This document shows, piece by piece, positions 12,197 to 24,072 of a stretch of 64,000 nucleotides of DNA. This DNA is from Anoplolepis gracilipes (Eukaryota > Arthropoda > Insecta > Hymenoptera > Formicidae). The stretch is taken from contig NC_132973.1 of assembly GCF_047496725.1 (NCBI RefSeq), positions 17,027,733 to 17,091,732 of the forward strand, read 5' to 3'. How positions within the stretch are numbered: position 1 is the stretch's first letter; each line of letters opens with the position of its first letter. Both the position numbers and the translations under genes were made by a program. The notes beneath the pieces were generated by a model. It was not told the origin of the DNA. It saw only the letters and a program-made list of their open reading frames with translations, and did not search any database.

Positions 12197-12365
12197 ACTT
12201 TGCCCCTGGTTTGAGTCCGTGCTAAATTCCGCAAAAGACTTTGCCCCTGGTTCGAGTCCGTGCTAAATTCCGCAAAAGACTTTGCCCCTGGTTCGAGTCC
12301 GTGCTAAATTCCGTTGACTTTATCAAAAGACTTTGTCCCTGGTGCGAGTCAAGGCTAAACTCCTT
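12197..12365 (+). repeat. 41-bp tandem array containing tRNA B-box-like words
   Basis: Four tandem units with a period of 41 bp carry CTTTGCCCCTGGTTCGAGTC or a near variant (starts about 12,198, 12,239, 12,280 and a degenerate one near 12,330). GGTTCGAGTCC matches the consensus tRNA B box (GGTTCGANTCC). No matching A box or cloverleaf was found, so these are not tRNA genes. They may be an amplified tail of a tRNA-derived SINE. Confidence 0.8.
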
Positions 12366-12707
12366 TAATTTAGAAATAAATAATAGCTAGTCAGGCGAAT
12401 CATATATAATAATTATATTGTTAATATTAATGTTTTACAATAAAAATTTTATAAATAACAAATTTTATTATATATTAATAAATATTTTTATTGTACTACT
12501 CTGTAAAAATTTATGTGAATATATAAAAGTTACAAATATAAAATATTTATTGTGTTATTTATAATTCATATATTCTTAATATATTTATAACCAAAATATT
12601 TTTATTAATATTTTTATTATCTTAATATATTGTATGCCAGCAATAACAAAATTGTAAAAAAATAAGAAATTGTAATTATTTATTTATTGATCATGTTTAT
12701 GTATAAC

Positions 12708-12743
<36 letters not shown>
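12366..12743. other. AT-rich spacer with (TA)n
   Basis: AT-rich DNA ending in a TA dinucleotide run at about 12,711-12,741. No gene seen. Confidence 0.6.
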
Positions 12744-12747
<4 letters not shown>

Positions 12748-13335
12748 TATAGAAATGACATTTTATATAGGTATACTTAGAGTATTATATGACTATACAG
12801 TCATTCTTAAAACAAAAGTGCTAATAATAAATAAAAATATCGCGATAGTTTTAAAATAAGAAAATGATATTTTATGAATGACAGGGCTGAGATTGCGCGT
12901 GCTCAGGCACGACAAAATGACAAATAGGTAGCATATATAATAATAACCATTTTCATGATAATTAATATTGATTTAATTACAGCTGAAATCAAAACATATC
13001 GCAAATTGCTTGTAGAATCATTTTTATGTGTTTATACATACATTATTTGTAAAAAAATGTACTATTTCATACAATTCGAAACGTGGACATATAATAACAA
13101 TGCTATTGTAAAATAAACATTATATTATAAAAAAAGCATTATTCATAAATTTTATTACTTGTCATTTCGTTATATCTAAACACACGAAATTTCAATCTTA
13201 TCATTTGTGAAATATGATCATTTCTATTTAAAAACTATATAGCTTTATTTTTATATTAGAATTTTCGTTTTAAAATATTCTAAAGAATTTGCTGTAAAAA
13301 GATAATGACAGCACTTTAAGATATATCCTGTAAAA
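12744..13335. mobile_element. Degenerate relative of the palindromic MITE at 44,225-44,581
   Basis: Two parts match the MITE at 44 kb: GAATGACAGGGCTGAG with GCTCAGGCACG near 12,877-12,912 corresponds to GAATGACAGGACTAGA and GCTCAGGTACG near 44,355-44,392. The segment near 13,262-13,330 (TTTTCGTTTTAAAATATTC ... ATATCCTGTA) corresponds to its right terminus. The left terminus is badly eroded. Confidence 0.45.
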
Positions 13336-13909
13336 GAGATGAAGAAAAAAATTAGTCCTTTTAATGTATCAATGTAATTATAAATAAATGATTTAATTAT
13401 TTTAATTAATGAATAATGAACAATTCAACGGATCGATTTAATTAGATATTATCAATATATGATCGAGATGGATATTGTAAATAAATTTGAATAGATGTAA
13501 AATAAATGTTCCTAATAGATTCGAATATATAGATTTGAAAAGAACAGTTGAAAGCGGGAATTAACTCCCAAACAGAAGAAACACGCATTTGCGTGTTGTT
13601 TCATTTATCGCTTGTTTTCGCTCAACTGCTCAACACTCATACATGTTCGGCGTTCTCGAGTGATCATGTCGAGTGTCTTATTGTTAGAAGTATATTGTGT
13701 TACTGAGCTATAATTTAGTGATTTTCAGTATCTTACAATTTTTTTATTGTAGTTACTGAAAAGTTACTGAAAACTTATCTTGTGATTTTTCTAAGTGTGG
13801 TGAAAAAATCACGAGATTAGTAGAAATTCGCTGAAATTTCTTTTTCGGTGTTTTTCTGTTCGCGCCCGGAGAGGTGTTTTTTTCAGATTATTTCAGATAT
13901 TTTTCGTGA
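13336..13909. other. Region upstream of the THAP transposase gene
   Basis: No ORF. Contains GC-richer stretches around 13,560-13,680 and T-rich tracts up to the start codon, so it may be the 5' terminal and leader region of the P-type element. No terminal inverted repeat could be matched to the 20.2-20.5 kb side by eye. Confidence 0.35.
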
Positions 13910-14626
13910 ATGAAAATGGATAGTGATAGTGTGAAAAAGATTACGGTATTTGACAGATGTGCATATAAAAACTGTAATAATGTCAAATCAGAGAATTGTA
14001 AACTATTTCGTTTTTCACAAAGGACTGATATCAGATTTGACATTTGGATAAAAAACTGCAGTAAGTAAAAAATCAATACCAAAAATATTTAACAATAAAT
14101 AAATAAAACTGAATTTTATTTTTAAAAAACAAAGAAATGACTGATAAGTCAAAAAAATTTCAAACAATTTTATGTAATAATTTAAACTTTTTAAATACAT
14201 TTTAATAAAATAACAAACAATATAATTTTGTTAAAAATGTTCTTATTTCGAATTTCTGTGGTAGTATCATGTAGGATTTAAATATAATTGCGTTATACTA
14301 ATTTTTGATTGTACTAAATTTGTTCATGTTGTACATACTGAGGAGATGTCGCGAAATACGAAATTGAATGAGCTGTAGTACATTCGATAGGGGCAATTGA
14401 GGATATAAAAAGTTTGAAAGGATTTAGGTGCATAGGCCTTAGCTTCTAACAAGGAAGTATATGACATGGTGGTCACCGATTAAAACGAGGATTTTTTTAT
14501 GTGTAGTACTTAATTAGAAACAAGTTCTGTTAAAGCGAGAGAACACGCTTCTCAAGCATTCGTCTAAAAAAATGTTGAAGATTTGCCAGCATTTCTTAAG
14601 ACGTTGCGATGAAGCATTATCGAAGC

Positions 14627-14694
14627 GCCCCGGTGACTCGGTTGATAGCGTTCTTCTTTAGTAACCACGAGATCCCTGGATCGAATCTCACCGT
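14627..14694 (+). ncRNA. tRNA-like sequence with A and B box words (left arm)
   Basis: GACTCGGTTGATAGCG resembles a pol III A box, and GGATCGAATCTC about 30 bp downstream resembles a B box, with CCCGGTG and CACCG near the ends. The spacing fits a tRNA-derived sequence, but the acceptor stem is imperfect, so I call it tRNA-like and not a tRNA gene. It is mirrored in the right hairpin arm. Confidence 0.5.
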
Positions 14695-15387
14695 GTGTAA
14701 CTATTTTTTTTTCTTTTATTTTTGTGTAATTTATTTTTTTTTGTTCCTAGGAATATTTTATAACATTAATAAATAAATATTACAGTTTTTTTAATAATTG
14801 ACATTTTATTTTTAACATTTTTTTCCATATATTAAAAGAAAATTCGAATGCTTTCTGTCAAAAATATAATATAAGGAAATGTTTAATATACGAGAAATAT
14901 ATTACTACTAATAAAATAAATAAGTAAATTTACAATAATTATTTTTTTTCGTTAGCATATTAGTATTAATTGTAAATAATATATACAAGTCGAAATATAT
15001 AAAGAACAAAAATAAATCAAAAAAATTTGTATAGCATACATTTTTTATTCTTACAACAAACGTTACATATTACAAAATTGTTATATCAAACAAAACTACA
15101 AAATTGTTATAAACTTTTAAATTACCAAAATATCCGCGTTATTATTGATAATTGTTATATACTTATTTATTTTATTAGTAGTAATATATTTCTCGTATAT
15201 TAAACATTTCCTTATATTATATTTTTGACAGAAAGCATTCGAATTTTCTTTTAATATATGGAAAAAAATGTTAAAAATAAAATGTCAATTATTAAAAAAA
15301 ACTGTAATATTTATTTATTAATGTTATAAAATATTCCTAGGAACAAAAAAAAATAAATTACACAAAAATTAAAAAAAAATAGTTACA

Positions 15388-15456
15388 CATGGTGAGATTC
15401 GATCCAGGGATCTCGCGGTTACTAAAAAAGAACGCTACCAACCAAGCCACCGGGGC
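15388..15456 (-). ncRNA. tRNA-like sequence with A and B box words (right arm)
   Basis: Mirror of 14,627-14,694. On the minus strand it reads GGTGGCTTGGTTGGTAGCG (a better A box match) and then GGATCGAATCTCACC (B box). Poly-A/T tracts follow beyond the B box. Confidence 0.5.
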
Positions 15457-16111
15457 ACTTCGATAACGCTTCATCGCAACGTCTTAAGAAATGCTGGCAA
15501 ATCTTCAACATTTTTTTTAGACGAATGCTTGAGAAGCGTGTTCTCTCGCTTTAACAGAACTTGTTTCTAATTAAGTACTACACATAAAAAAAATCCTCGT
15601 TTGAATCGGTAATCACCACGTCGTATACTCCCCTGTAAGAAATTTGCACATAAAGTTAAAGTTCGCCAAGCTCTGTTTAAATACCTTTGACAGCGTCGTT
15701 AAAACGTGAAGCGCGTGACCGACTAGTCTAAGCCGCGCGATCATAATTTTATTCTTTGCAGCGAGTGAATTCAAGACTACGCGGTATCAACTTTTTTTTT
15801 AACAACTATTTTTCTATATTTTTTATTTTTCTATTTTTCTATGTGACTTGATAGCACTCAACGTAAAGATGGTGTGGTTCGGGTATTTGGGTCCGTATCA
15901 ATCACGCTGCGAACTAGATTTCCGTCGCTGCAATTTTTTTTTCTCGTTTTTTTATTTTTTGTATGTAATTTTACTACAAATATTTATTTATCTAAAAACA
16001 AATTAATTTGTTTATAGATAAATAAACATTTGTGGTAAGATGTTGTAAGATTATGGGAAATACTACAATTTTTGTATAATATGTCATCTTATTGTAAAAA
16101 ATAAAATTTTT

Positions 16112-16345
16112 TTATTGCGCATTTTATCGGTTTGGAAATAATTTTAATGAAATTTTTGTGATTAAAATGATACCAAATACAATATAAATCGGATATTTAA
16201 TTAGAAAGATATTCATAATTATGACTATTGATTAATTAAAAATTATCCGATGTATGTCGTGTTTGGTGTCATTTTAATCGCAAAAATCTCATTAATCCAT
16301 TAAAATTATTTTCAAATCGATAAAAGACAAAATAAAAAAAGTTTT
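16112..16345. repeat. Palindromic repeat with a third partial copy
   Basis: Arms of about 100 bp (16,112-16,215 and 16,240-16,345) share TTTTATCGGTTTGGAAATAA-type words and their complement. A further partial copy in the left-arm orientation lies at about 16,550-16,725. Part of the foldback complex in the THAP intron. Confidence 0.6.
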
Positions 16346-19300
16346 ATTTTCTGTAGTGAGATATATGATACGAAAAACAATGGATAAAGGAATCCTCGCG
16401 AGCAAGACTTCGGAACTCTTTGATGTCGTTTATCTCGCTTACTCCTTATTTGTTCTCTCTCTCGCTTTCGACGACTCACCAGTCTCGTGGAGATCTTATT
16501 TTATCTGTAATATAAATATCTTATAAAATAAAAATTCAAAATTTTGTTTCGTATTTTATCGGTTTGAAAATAAATTTAATGGATTAATGAAATTTTTGTG
16601 ATTAAAATGACACCAAATACGATATAAATCGATATAATAATATTTAATTACGATATAGTAATATTTAATTAGAAAGATAATCGTAATTATGACAATTGAT
16701 TAATTAAAAACCATCTATCATATTTCTTTTAAATAAATTTTCTCGAACACGGCTGAAGGTTACGCCTTTACTCAAATACTGTTCTAATAGAGTACTATAC
16801 TAGAAAAAATCCCCGATCAAAATCAGTGACTTTAATTTCGCGCCTTCTCCTTGTCAGCCACGGCAATCTATGCTTTAATGACGCTGTCAAAAGTACTTGA
16901 GCAGAGCTCGGCGAATGCTTAACTTTATATACAAATTTCTCATAAATTAAGACCATGCACCCAAACCATCTTAGACTTTTTATATACCCTAGACCCCCGC
17001 TCTCTCCCTATCAAATGCACTGTAGCTCATTCAATTTTGTATTTTGAAGTTTGCGGCATTTCCTTAAAATTCTATTTAAATCTAAATCTCTTTATGGAAA
17101 ATACGAAAATAATAATTTGTTTCAGATATTACATATTTATTTATATATTACAATACAATAACAGAGTGTATGCACACATTAAAAAACAATAAAATTTTTA
17201 ATTAAGTTTCAATGACATTTTTTAATAAAAATTATTTTATTAATAAAATTAGAGTCATTTACGCAATGTGATTGGAAATATGTAATGTTTTTTCCCAGTG
17301 TATATACATCGTACATAAATAATATTTAAATAAATCTGATGTATTTAAACAGGTAATGAAAAGTTACTTAAGTGGTCCCCGGCATCAATTCAGAAAGCAG
17401 GATTATGTGCGGATCACTTTAATAAAGAAGATTTTATTAGCCGTACAAGATTGCATATTGGAAAAAATCCCATACCATGGGTTTTACAGGAGACTGCAAA
17501 TTTTTCTGTCATTTCTGTTGAAGACAATGATAAAAGCATTGCAGAAGAAACTGGAATTATTAAAAAATTTATGCAGGATAATGTCGTTGACCATTCATCA
17601 CAATCAAATAATCGAGATTGCACTCCGATGGAAGTCGATTACACCGACTTTCAAATAGACACCGCAGAAAGTACCAGAGATAACACAAATGAAGAAGTCG
17701 CAACAACAATGACAACTAAAAAGTGTTACCCTTCTGAAAAGGAACTTTTATGCAATTTTGGAAGTAACTTCACAGACGACGAGGAATGGCTCAATAAGGA
17801 AAATCTATTTCCATTATTTATTGACAATTACTCTCAAGGAGAAGTGGAAATAAAAACAAATGTGCAAAAGAAGCGAAAAAAACTGCAAAAGAAGTCTGCC
17901 CATCAAAAAGTGTATAACGAAGATGACATCACTGAAATCGAAAAATTAAAGAAAGAAAATTTGAGATTAAAAAAACTTCTTGAGAAAAAAAAGAAAACAA
18001 AAAAATATCATTGCTATGTTGCAACGTCGCAATTCTGAAGTTCGAAAAAGAAAGAGTGTTTGCAAACATAGTGTTAATGAATTTTTGGATGGAAAGAAGT
18101 GTCAAAAGCCACTTGCGAGAACAATGATTAAACTTCAATTACATAAAGGAACGTCAGAATATACAAAAAAAGAAAAAGATCTTGCGAAACAAATGTTTTA
18201 TTATTCAGCAAGTGAATATTCACGGATGAGAAAGGCTGGATTAAATCTGCCATCAGTATCATCTGTCAGAAATTGAATTTCTGAAACAGAAATTCGACCA
18301 GGATTCTGCGAGGAAATATTTTCCAAAATTCAAGAAAGTTTATCTAAACTACCATCTTCTCAGACAGTTTGTTGTTTGAAATTTGATGAGATGTCGATAA
18401 AAAAATTTGAAGAATATAGTCGGAAATATATCTCATTGAAGGATTAATAGATCTCGGACCTTTGGGACGAAGCAATGAACCAGCGGGACATATTCTACTA
18501 TTTTTGATAGCATTAATGCAGAAAATCCTTGGCGGCAAATAGTAGCATACTTTTTGACTAAAAGTTCAACACATAAGGAGATTATTGAACTCACCGAGAT
18601 ATATTTACAAAAATTTAAAAAAGTAGGGGCAAATGTACAGATAATCACATGTGACCAAGGTGGAGCAAATAGAAAAGCTTTTAATAATTGGAAAATTTCT
18701 CCACATGAACCGTCTTTCATTAAACAATGAAATTTATTTTGCTTCTTTTGATTGGCCCCATCTTATCAAACGGTTAATTAGCCAGTTGAGATCTCATAAG
18801 TATATTTATGTAAATAGCGAAATCATTACGTCTTTTTACGACTTATTTGCAACATGGCAATTTGACAAAAAATTAAATACTTCAAATTTATTGAATCACA
18901 TTACCTACGCACACTTTTACCCAAACAATTTTGAAGTCATGAATGTGAAAAGAGCATTTCAAATGTTAAGTGCAAGATTTGCTGCAGCAATATCAACAGC
19001 AGGTCAAAGCAATACGTTAAAAAGTTTTTCATGGAAAGCATCTGCGGAATTTGTTTACAAAATGAATAAAGTAATAGATGCTATGAATGTATATCACATA
19101 AATAATTGGAAAGGAGAAAAGGATCCGTTATCAGATGATAATGCAATGGTTGAAGAATTATTAACGTCTTTCATTGAATGGTGTTCGAAGTGGAGTACTT
19201 CTCCCAACAAGATATCGAGACCTCCGTGCTTTGATGGAATGATTACTACTGTGGAAGCAATTTTATCAACGTATCGTTCCATCAAACAACATTATCCGGA

Positions 19301-20225
19301 TTTCAAGCTTGCCACTGCACTATGCAACCAAGATTCTGTCCAACATACATTTGGAAAAATTAGAGGACGAGGAGGATTCAACCGTAATCCAACTGCCAGA
19401 ATGGTACGGTTAACGTTGCAGCATATTTTATCAAGTGCATATATTTATGGAAGCGACAGAGGAAATGTAACTTGTCAAGAAACGTTTTCATTGACGGATG
19501 GTAAACCGGTAGTTCATGATGAAATAGAAAACAACAATATTCCATTACAAGAAGAATTTATTTGTTTAACTGAAATGGATGACGACTCTGATAATATCAT
19601 TGCGACAGCCTTTGAAGAAATTATTAAACATTCAGAACAAAATTCCGACTCTTCGGATGAAATAACAAAGACCAACAAGGAGAACAACTTAAATTCAGAG
19701 GCATATGAAAAAAATGCAATTTCATATTTCGCAGGATATATTGCTCGTTACGGTTACAAGAATACAAAGTGCGACAGCTGCCGTGAAAAAAATTTGAAAA
19801 CATCGATGGAAGAATTAAACGATAATGAAATCTATATTCAGCTACGTGAATATGAACATCAAGACGAAGATGATCCTGAAATAGAATGGCTATCAAGGCC
19901 AACAGATTCATTTTTGAAGATTATTACTCTACAACTTGAAGCAATAAATTTAAGTTACAAGACGTATTGGCATTTTAAAGATGTAAAGAAAAAGCTCTTT
20001 AAGATTTGTGTAAAGCACGTCCAGCATGCTGATGAAGATTGGTTTAACCAGAATAATGAGTGTTATCCATATAGAATTCAAATGTTAGACTTTATATTAA
20101 GAGTCAAGATATATGCAATTACAAAAAATAACAATGGAGGAAGAGAAGAAATAAATATAATATCTAAAAGATCAAAAGGAATAAAGATAAAATATCAAAA
20201 ACTGAAGAACATAAAACATATGTAA

Positions 20226-20578
20226 AATCATCATTACATATATAAATAGATCGCGGCTCTTCGAGCGGTACGATCCGACTTATTTTACATTTACTTGCGG
20301 CATTTAATGCGGAACGAGTAAAACGATCGCGGCTCTTCGAGCGGTACGATCCGACTTATTTTACTTTTACTTGCGGCATTTAATGCGGAACGAGTAAAAA
20401 ATATGTAAAAATTCGCGGCCTTATGACGGATCGAATAAAATGGGAGACAGTTAACTCGAAATTTTTTAAAATTAAAATATAATTTTTTACTTCTTTTATA
20501 TATTAATTGTAGGTGCAAAATATTTACATTTTTTTATTTTAGCAACTATTATGTTCATATTATAAAGAATTCCGAGTT
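20226..20578. repeat. 76-bp tandem duplication downstream of the P-type transposase
   Basis: A unit starting GATCGCGGCTCTTCGAGCGG and ending GCGGAACGAGTAAAA occurs twice (about 20,249-20,323 and 20,325-20,398), with a third partial echo (TTCGCGGCC, GGATCGAATAAAA) after 20,410. It may be subterminal repeat sequence of the P-type element. The remainder to 20,578 is AT-rich with no gene. Confidence 0.7.
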
Positions 20579-20645
20579 ATGTGTCAATTGGCCTCCACGT
20601 GGCGTCTCCTGGAAATGCTCTATGAGCAGCTAACAATTGACACTT
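20579..20645. repeat. Hairpin with 10-bp stem
   Basis: GTGTCAATTG and its exact complement CAATTGACAC bracket a GC-richer loop of about 45 bp containing CCACGTGG. Function unknown. It begins TGTCA, so it could lie at the outer edge of the LTR-like segment to its right, but that is not shown. Confidence 0.5.
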
Positions 20646-20669
20646 TAAGATTATTGTGTGTGTAATATT

Positions 20670-20711
<42 letters not shown>
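20670..20711. repeat. (TA)n microsatellite
   Basis: TA dinucleotide run of about 40 bp between the hairpin and the LTR-like segment. Confidence 0.95.
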
Positions 20712-20714
<3 letters not shown>

Positions 20715-21095
20715 TATATACGTAAAGGAGAGCTAGTCTCCTATGCTAAACCATAAGGAATCACGATAGAAAGGAATTATAAATTAAAATAACAGTACCA
20801 AATTGCATTAATTAAATCTTCCATATGGATTCTATAATAAAAGCAGATATGTCAATATAAAATATGTGATACAACAAAAGAGAAAATTAAAGGAAATTTA
20901 AATATAAAAGCATAAATTAATAAGAAAAGAAATATTAATGATGAGACATAATAATTTTGAGAATGAATATTAACTCTTGTTATAGTTAAATTAATAAGTC
21001 TCTCTTGCTGTAAAAAGAATTATAATATAAGAGTGCGAAATTATTTTATAATACAAAGAGCCTTTCATTCGCATGATGACGCAATAGGCGACGGC

Positions 21096-21290
21096 GAGAA
21101 AGACTCAGTGAAATCGAATATTATTCTTATCTCTTGACGCAGAAAGACTCAGTGAAATCGAATATTATTCTTATCTCTTGACGCAGAAAGACTCAGTGAA
21201 ATCGAATATTATTCTTATCTCTTGACGCAGAGACCCGATGAAACCGAATATTATTCTTATCTATTGACGCAGAGAAACTAAATATTATAA
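21096..21290 (+). repeat. 44-bp minisatellite in the LTR leader
   Basis: Four to five tandem copies with period 44 bp and core AGACTCAGTGAAATCGAAT (GACTC at about 21,102, 21,146 and 21,190, then a degenerate unit near 21,232). Confidence 0.9.
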
Positions 21291-22200
21291 CAACGTGCCT
21301 TTTGATATTCATCGCTGAATATCAACTTAAGATTAAGAAGAGCTCACCGCTTCTGACGTCTTCGAAGGCGGAGAGTTCCCTCACCAAGATCTAGTATCCA
21401 TCTCCACCAAACGAGTAGCCAACCCCGGAAGTCTTGGATCCACCGGACGCCTAGAGGGAGGTGACCCGAAAGTGGGGACGGACCGCAGAACGTCAGTCGA
21501 GCTTGCGGACGAAGTGAGTCGCATTATAACATCCGAAGTGAACAGTCGCCAACAACTCATCAACCTAATAAGTCACTTCAACATCTCTCCGAAACGTTAG
21601 TCCGAAGTCGTGAAAAGTCGTCTCTGTGTCTTTATACATTCACTGCGTCCTAAAATCAATTTTAACTTAATTTTCGTCAGCTACTTTGTGTCGTCAAGGT
21701 AGATCTTTAATAATACTTTACTTTCTCGTCTTCGCGACTCGTCTTGTATTATAATTTAGAGCTTCGACTTACTTTACATTATAATTAAGAATTATTACTT
21801 TATTGTTAATTAATTTCCAATTTCTGGTACAGTGCGGTTGTACCTTTTTACACCAACATTTGTAATTACTTGCAGTGTTTGTAAAATCTTCAAGCTTTTA
21901 AAATACATAGTCGCTTATTTCGAAATATTCACAAGTTCATTATTTTAATACAGTGTTCCTTCACTCCCAATCAGTATTTACTATATTTAATTTAATATCG
22001 ATTAAATATTTAAAGTACGTCTGGATCTTGAGCGTTAGCGAGACCCGTGCCTGGGGATAGAGCAGAGTGACGTGCCCCTCGTGTTAGTTCGAGCAGAGCT
22101 GAGACTTAGTCGATGAGCTGCTTGAATGTCGCTTGATCCAGATTGTCAAACTGAAATGAATAACTTTTCAAATTAGAATAAAATTTTGATTATAATTTAT

Positions 22201-22202
22201 AG
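22201..22202 (+). promoter_or_regulatory. 3' splice-site-like AG 3 bp before the RRAG start
   Basis: T/A-rich tract then TTTATAG at 22,196-22,202, immediately followed by TAA and the ATG at 22,206. The minus-strand homologue at 24,711-24,712 has the same arrangement. Confidence 0.5.
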
Positions 22203-22205
22203 TAA

Positions 22206-22553
22206 ATGCCTGGTTCTCGTCGCGCCGGTAAACGACATAGACAACTACGTGCCGCTTTACGTCGACAGAGACAAATTTCGAACAGTGATAACGGCTTCAG
22301 CCAAGTAGAAAAAGACAATTCAATTAACGTACCGGACAATCAAAGGATTGTCGTAGAACTTTTTGATCAGCTTCCTGCATCTAACTCAATCGAAGTTCCC
22401 ATCTCGCGAAGAACCTTTGAATTTATTGGCTGGCCCGGACCTTTGGTTGAAATCAAGCTGCATCCTGTCTCAACCTCTACCACTGACATCCCTGAGGGAG
22501 ATCCACGACGTCCAGAGTATGAGGAAAAGGCTCAGGAAAATCAGCAAAACTAG
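22206..22553 (+). CDS. RRAG protein: small arginine-rich LTR-encoded ORF, 115 codons
   Basis: I do not recognise a named family. The N-terminus is strongly basic: MPGSRRAGKRHRQLR, then more Arg/Gln to about residue 25. A hydrophobic block IVVELF follows near residues 45-50, then a central FEFIGWPGPL motif and an acidic/polar C-terminus. The same N-terminal signature (M-x-x-[ST]-R-R-A-G-[KR]) starts ORFs at 24,707(-), 37,216(-), 61,910(+) and, broken, about 53,981(-). All sit in long LTR-like segments. The first four keep reading frames over about 110 codons despite divergent surroundings, which suggests past selection. Four of the five ATGs lie 0-8 bp after a splice-acceptor-like AG. A basic N-terminus plus a short hydrophobic block would suit an RNA-binding, nucleus-cytoplasm shuttling regulator such as those of complex retroviruses. 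That is a hypothesis from composition only. Confidence 0.55.
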   Translation: MPGSRRAGKRHRQLRAALRRQRQISNSDNGFSQVEKDNSINVPDNQRIVVELFDQLPASNSIEVPISRRTFEFIGWPGPLVEIKLHPVSTSTTDIPEGDPRRPEYEEKAQENQQN

Positions 22554-22560
22554 AGACATT

Positions 22561-22573
22561 AATAAAGGTAAGT
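22561..22573 (+). promoter_or_regulatory. AATAAA overlapping a consensus 5' splice site
   Basis: AATAAA (22,561-22,566) runs into AAAG|GTAAGT (donor G at 22,568), 8 bp past the RRAG stop. A transcript could end here or splice onward. Confidence 0.5.
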
Positions 22574-23260
22574 CACTATTTTAAATACATACACACACAT
22601 GCGCATATGATCAATCAAGAAAAATATTACTATTTTAATAAAAAAGAAAACGCACTCATATTCCAACAAAATATAATAAAAAAGAAAAGAATTCCGAATT
22701 GAACCACTATTTATAACACATCGTGCTTGACATTTATATGACATCATATTACTTTAACGACTTCAATTTTGCAAAACAATTATAATTACAATCTAGACAT
22801 ATGCTTTTACGACTAATGCAATAAACTGTTCCACCTTCAAGCTCCGAAATAAAAATTTTCTACAGTTAACTAGATATACATACAAGATATATATATATAT
22901 ATCTCACTCTTTTGAATAACTCACAGTTCAGGCTATTGACTCTTATAAAATTACAAATTGACTCACATTCTGATATTACTCTCAAGAATTATAAAGTTAA
23001 AATACTATACTATCAAGAAATTTGCAAATTTAGAATGAAATTAAATAATCGATCTATCAATGTAAGAGAATTAACTACTCGTTATACTTAATTTAATAAT
23101 AAAAATAACGGAGCATCCCTTGCTTAATCTCTTCTTCCTATTTTCCATCGGAGACAGTGATTTTGAAACAATAAATTATATCGCTGGCCTCCACCACACC
23201 ATATTCCAGTGTACATTTCTTTATATGATACCTCCCTACACAGTGCAAAGAACCATACTC

Positions 23261-23267
<7 letters not shown>

Positions 23268-23300
<33 letters not shown>
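23268..23300. repeat. (TA)n microsatellite
   Basis: TA run of about 33 bp. The inverted copy at 36 kb has only a short TA run here, so the expansion is recent. Confidence 0.9.
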
Positions 23301-23303
<3 letters not shown>

Positions 23304-24072
23304 CAATAACAATTTTAATAATCTTTTCTTATTACATGAATAGATGCATCAACGAAATTCATGAAAAATAAAATCATATTACAACAGTTGACTTTCTCTT
23401 AAGGAAAGAGATATCTACATTCAATATAAATCCAAATCATTTAAATTTCACAATTTAACTTTGTTCTTCATATTAAAGCAGTCATTAATTAATGAGAAAT
23501 TTGCTCTTACATTATACAAGTCGTAAATTAAAACTTTCAAAATCAGTATATATTTGGAATTGCTGCGACGGTGAATTCTACCATACAACAACAGTAAGTA
23601 CGTAATCCCTCATAATTACTATCACAAACCACCTTAATCCTTATCCCAATTCTAATATAATTGAAAATTAATCACAATCTATTTATAATTTCAAAACTGA
23701 AATTTTCTAATCATAATTATTGCTCCAACTTAAAATTGAATAAATTCAGAACTATTGCAGATATAATTTTAGAATTTTATATTTCTTTTTTTTTTTTTTC
23801 TCTTTCATCTTTAATTGACTCGAGTGTCATTGTGCGTCACGTTCATTGCATACGCGATAATTGTCATGGTGTCATGGAGTTCTTAGAACTTCCTCAGCTT
23901 CTCGTTGGTGCCGAGTGAATTGTATTCTGACCACCAGACTATATCAAATATACAATAACGGAATTCAACGCGTTTGCTTAACATTCTTAATCATTTTCAA
24001 ATATATATGTCATAAATTTAATCGCTTTATTTTCAACTTTCTTAATTTTTCTTATCAAATAAAATAAAATAA

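Larger units (their letters stand above)
14335..17062. mobile_element. Nested long-inverted-repeat (foldback) element in the THAP gene intron
   Basis: Three levels of inverted repetition are visible. The outer arms 14,336-14,460 and 16,940-17,062 share words such as AATTGAATGAGCT and TATAAAAAGT. An inner hairpin has arms of about 420 bp (14,514-14,935 and 15,155-15,580), almost perfectly complementary. A third pair, 15,630-15,730 with 16,850-16,935, shares GACAGCGTC. No ORF of note. The arms carry tRNA-like sequence, listed separately. Confidence 0.75.
13910..20225 (+). pseudogene. THAP-domain P-element-type transposase, disrupted
   Basis: Exon 1 (13,910-14,060; ATG then CAYKNCNN) and exon 2 (from 17,353) join in phase via GTAAGT at 14,061 and AG at 17,351-17,352. 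Together they form a THAP zinc finger: Cys pair, W, then LCADHF. A Lys/Glu-rich coiled coil follows at 17,925-18,000. The catalytic core shows the first Asp in LKFDEMSIK (near 18,380) and the second in TCDQGGANRKAF (near 18,652). The long ORF 18,651-20,225 adds FDWPHLIKRL, CNQDSVQHTFGKIR and GFNRNPTARM. Breaks: frameshift near 18,000, TGA at 18,274-18,276, TAA near 18,446, and shifts near 18,525 and 18,715. Related P/THAP9 proteins usually have Glu in the NQD..E..FG motif; here it is Gln. Such proteins cut and join DNA in the nucleus. This copy is inactive. Its intron 1 carries a large hairpin element. Confidence 0.85.

Noticed and set aside
11417..12266. Overlapping ORFs in the GC-rich repeat at 11.4-12.3 kb
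   Set aside because: Six frames are largely open because of composition; some starts are not ATG; no domain recognised.
14627..15456. Functional tRNA genes
   Set aside because: A and B boxes are recognisable but the acceptor stem is imperfect and the sequence is embedded in hairpin arms; called tRNA-like only.
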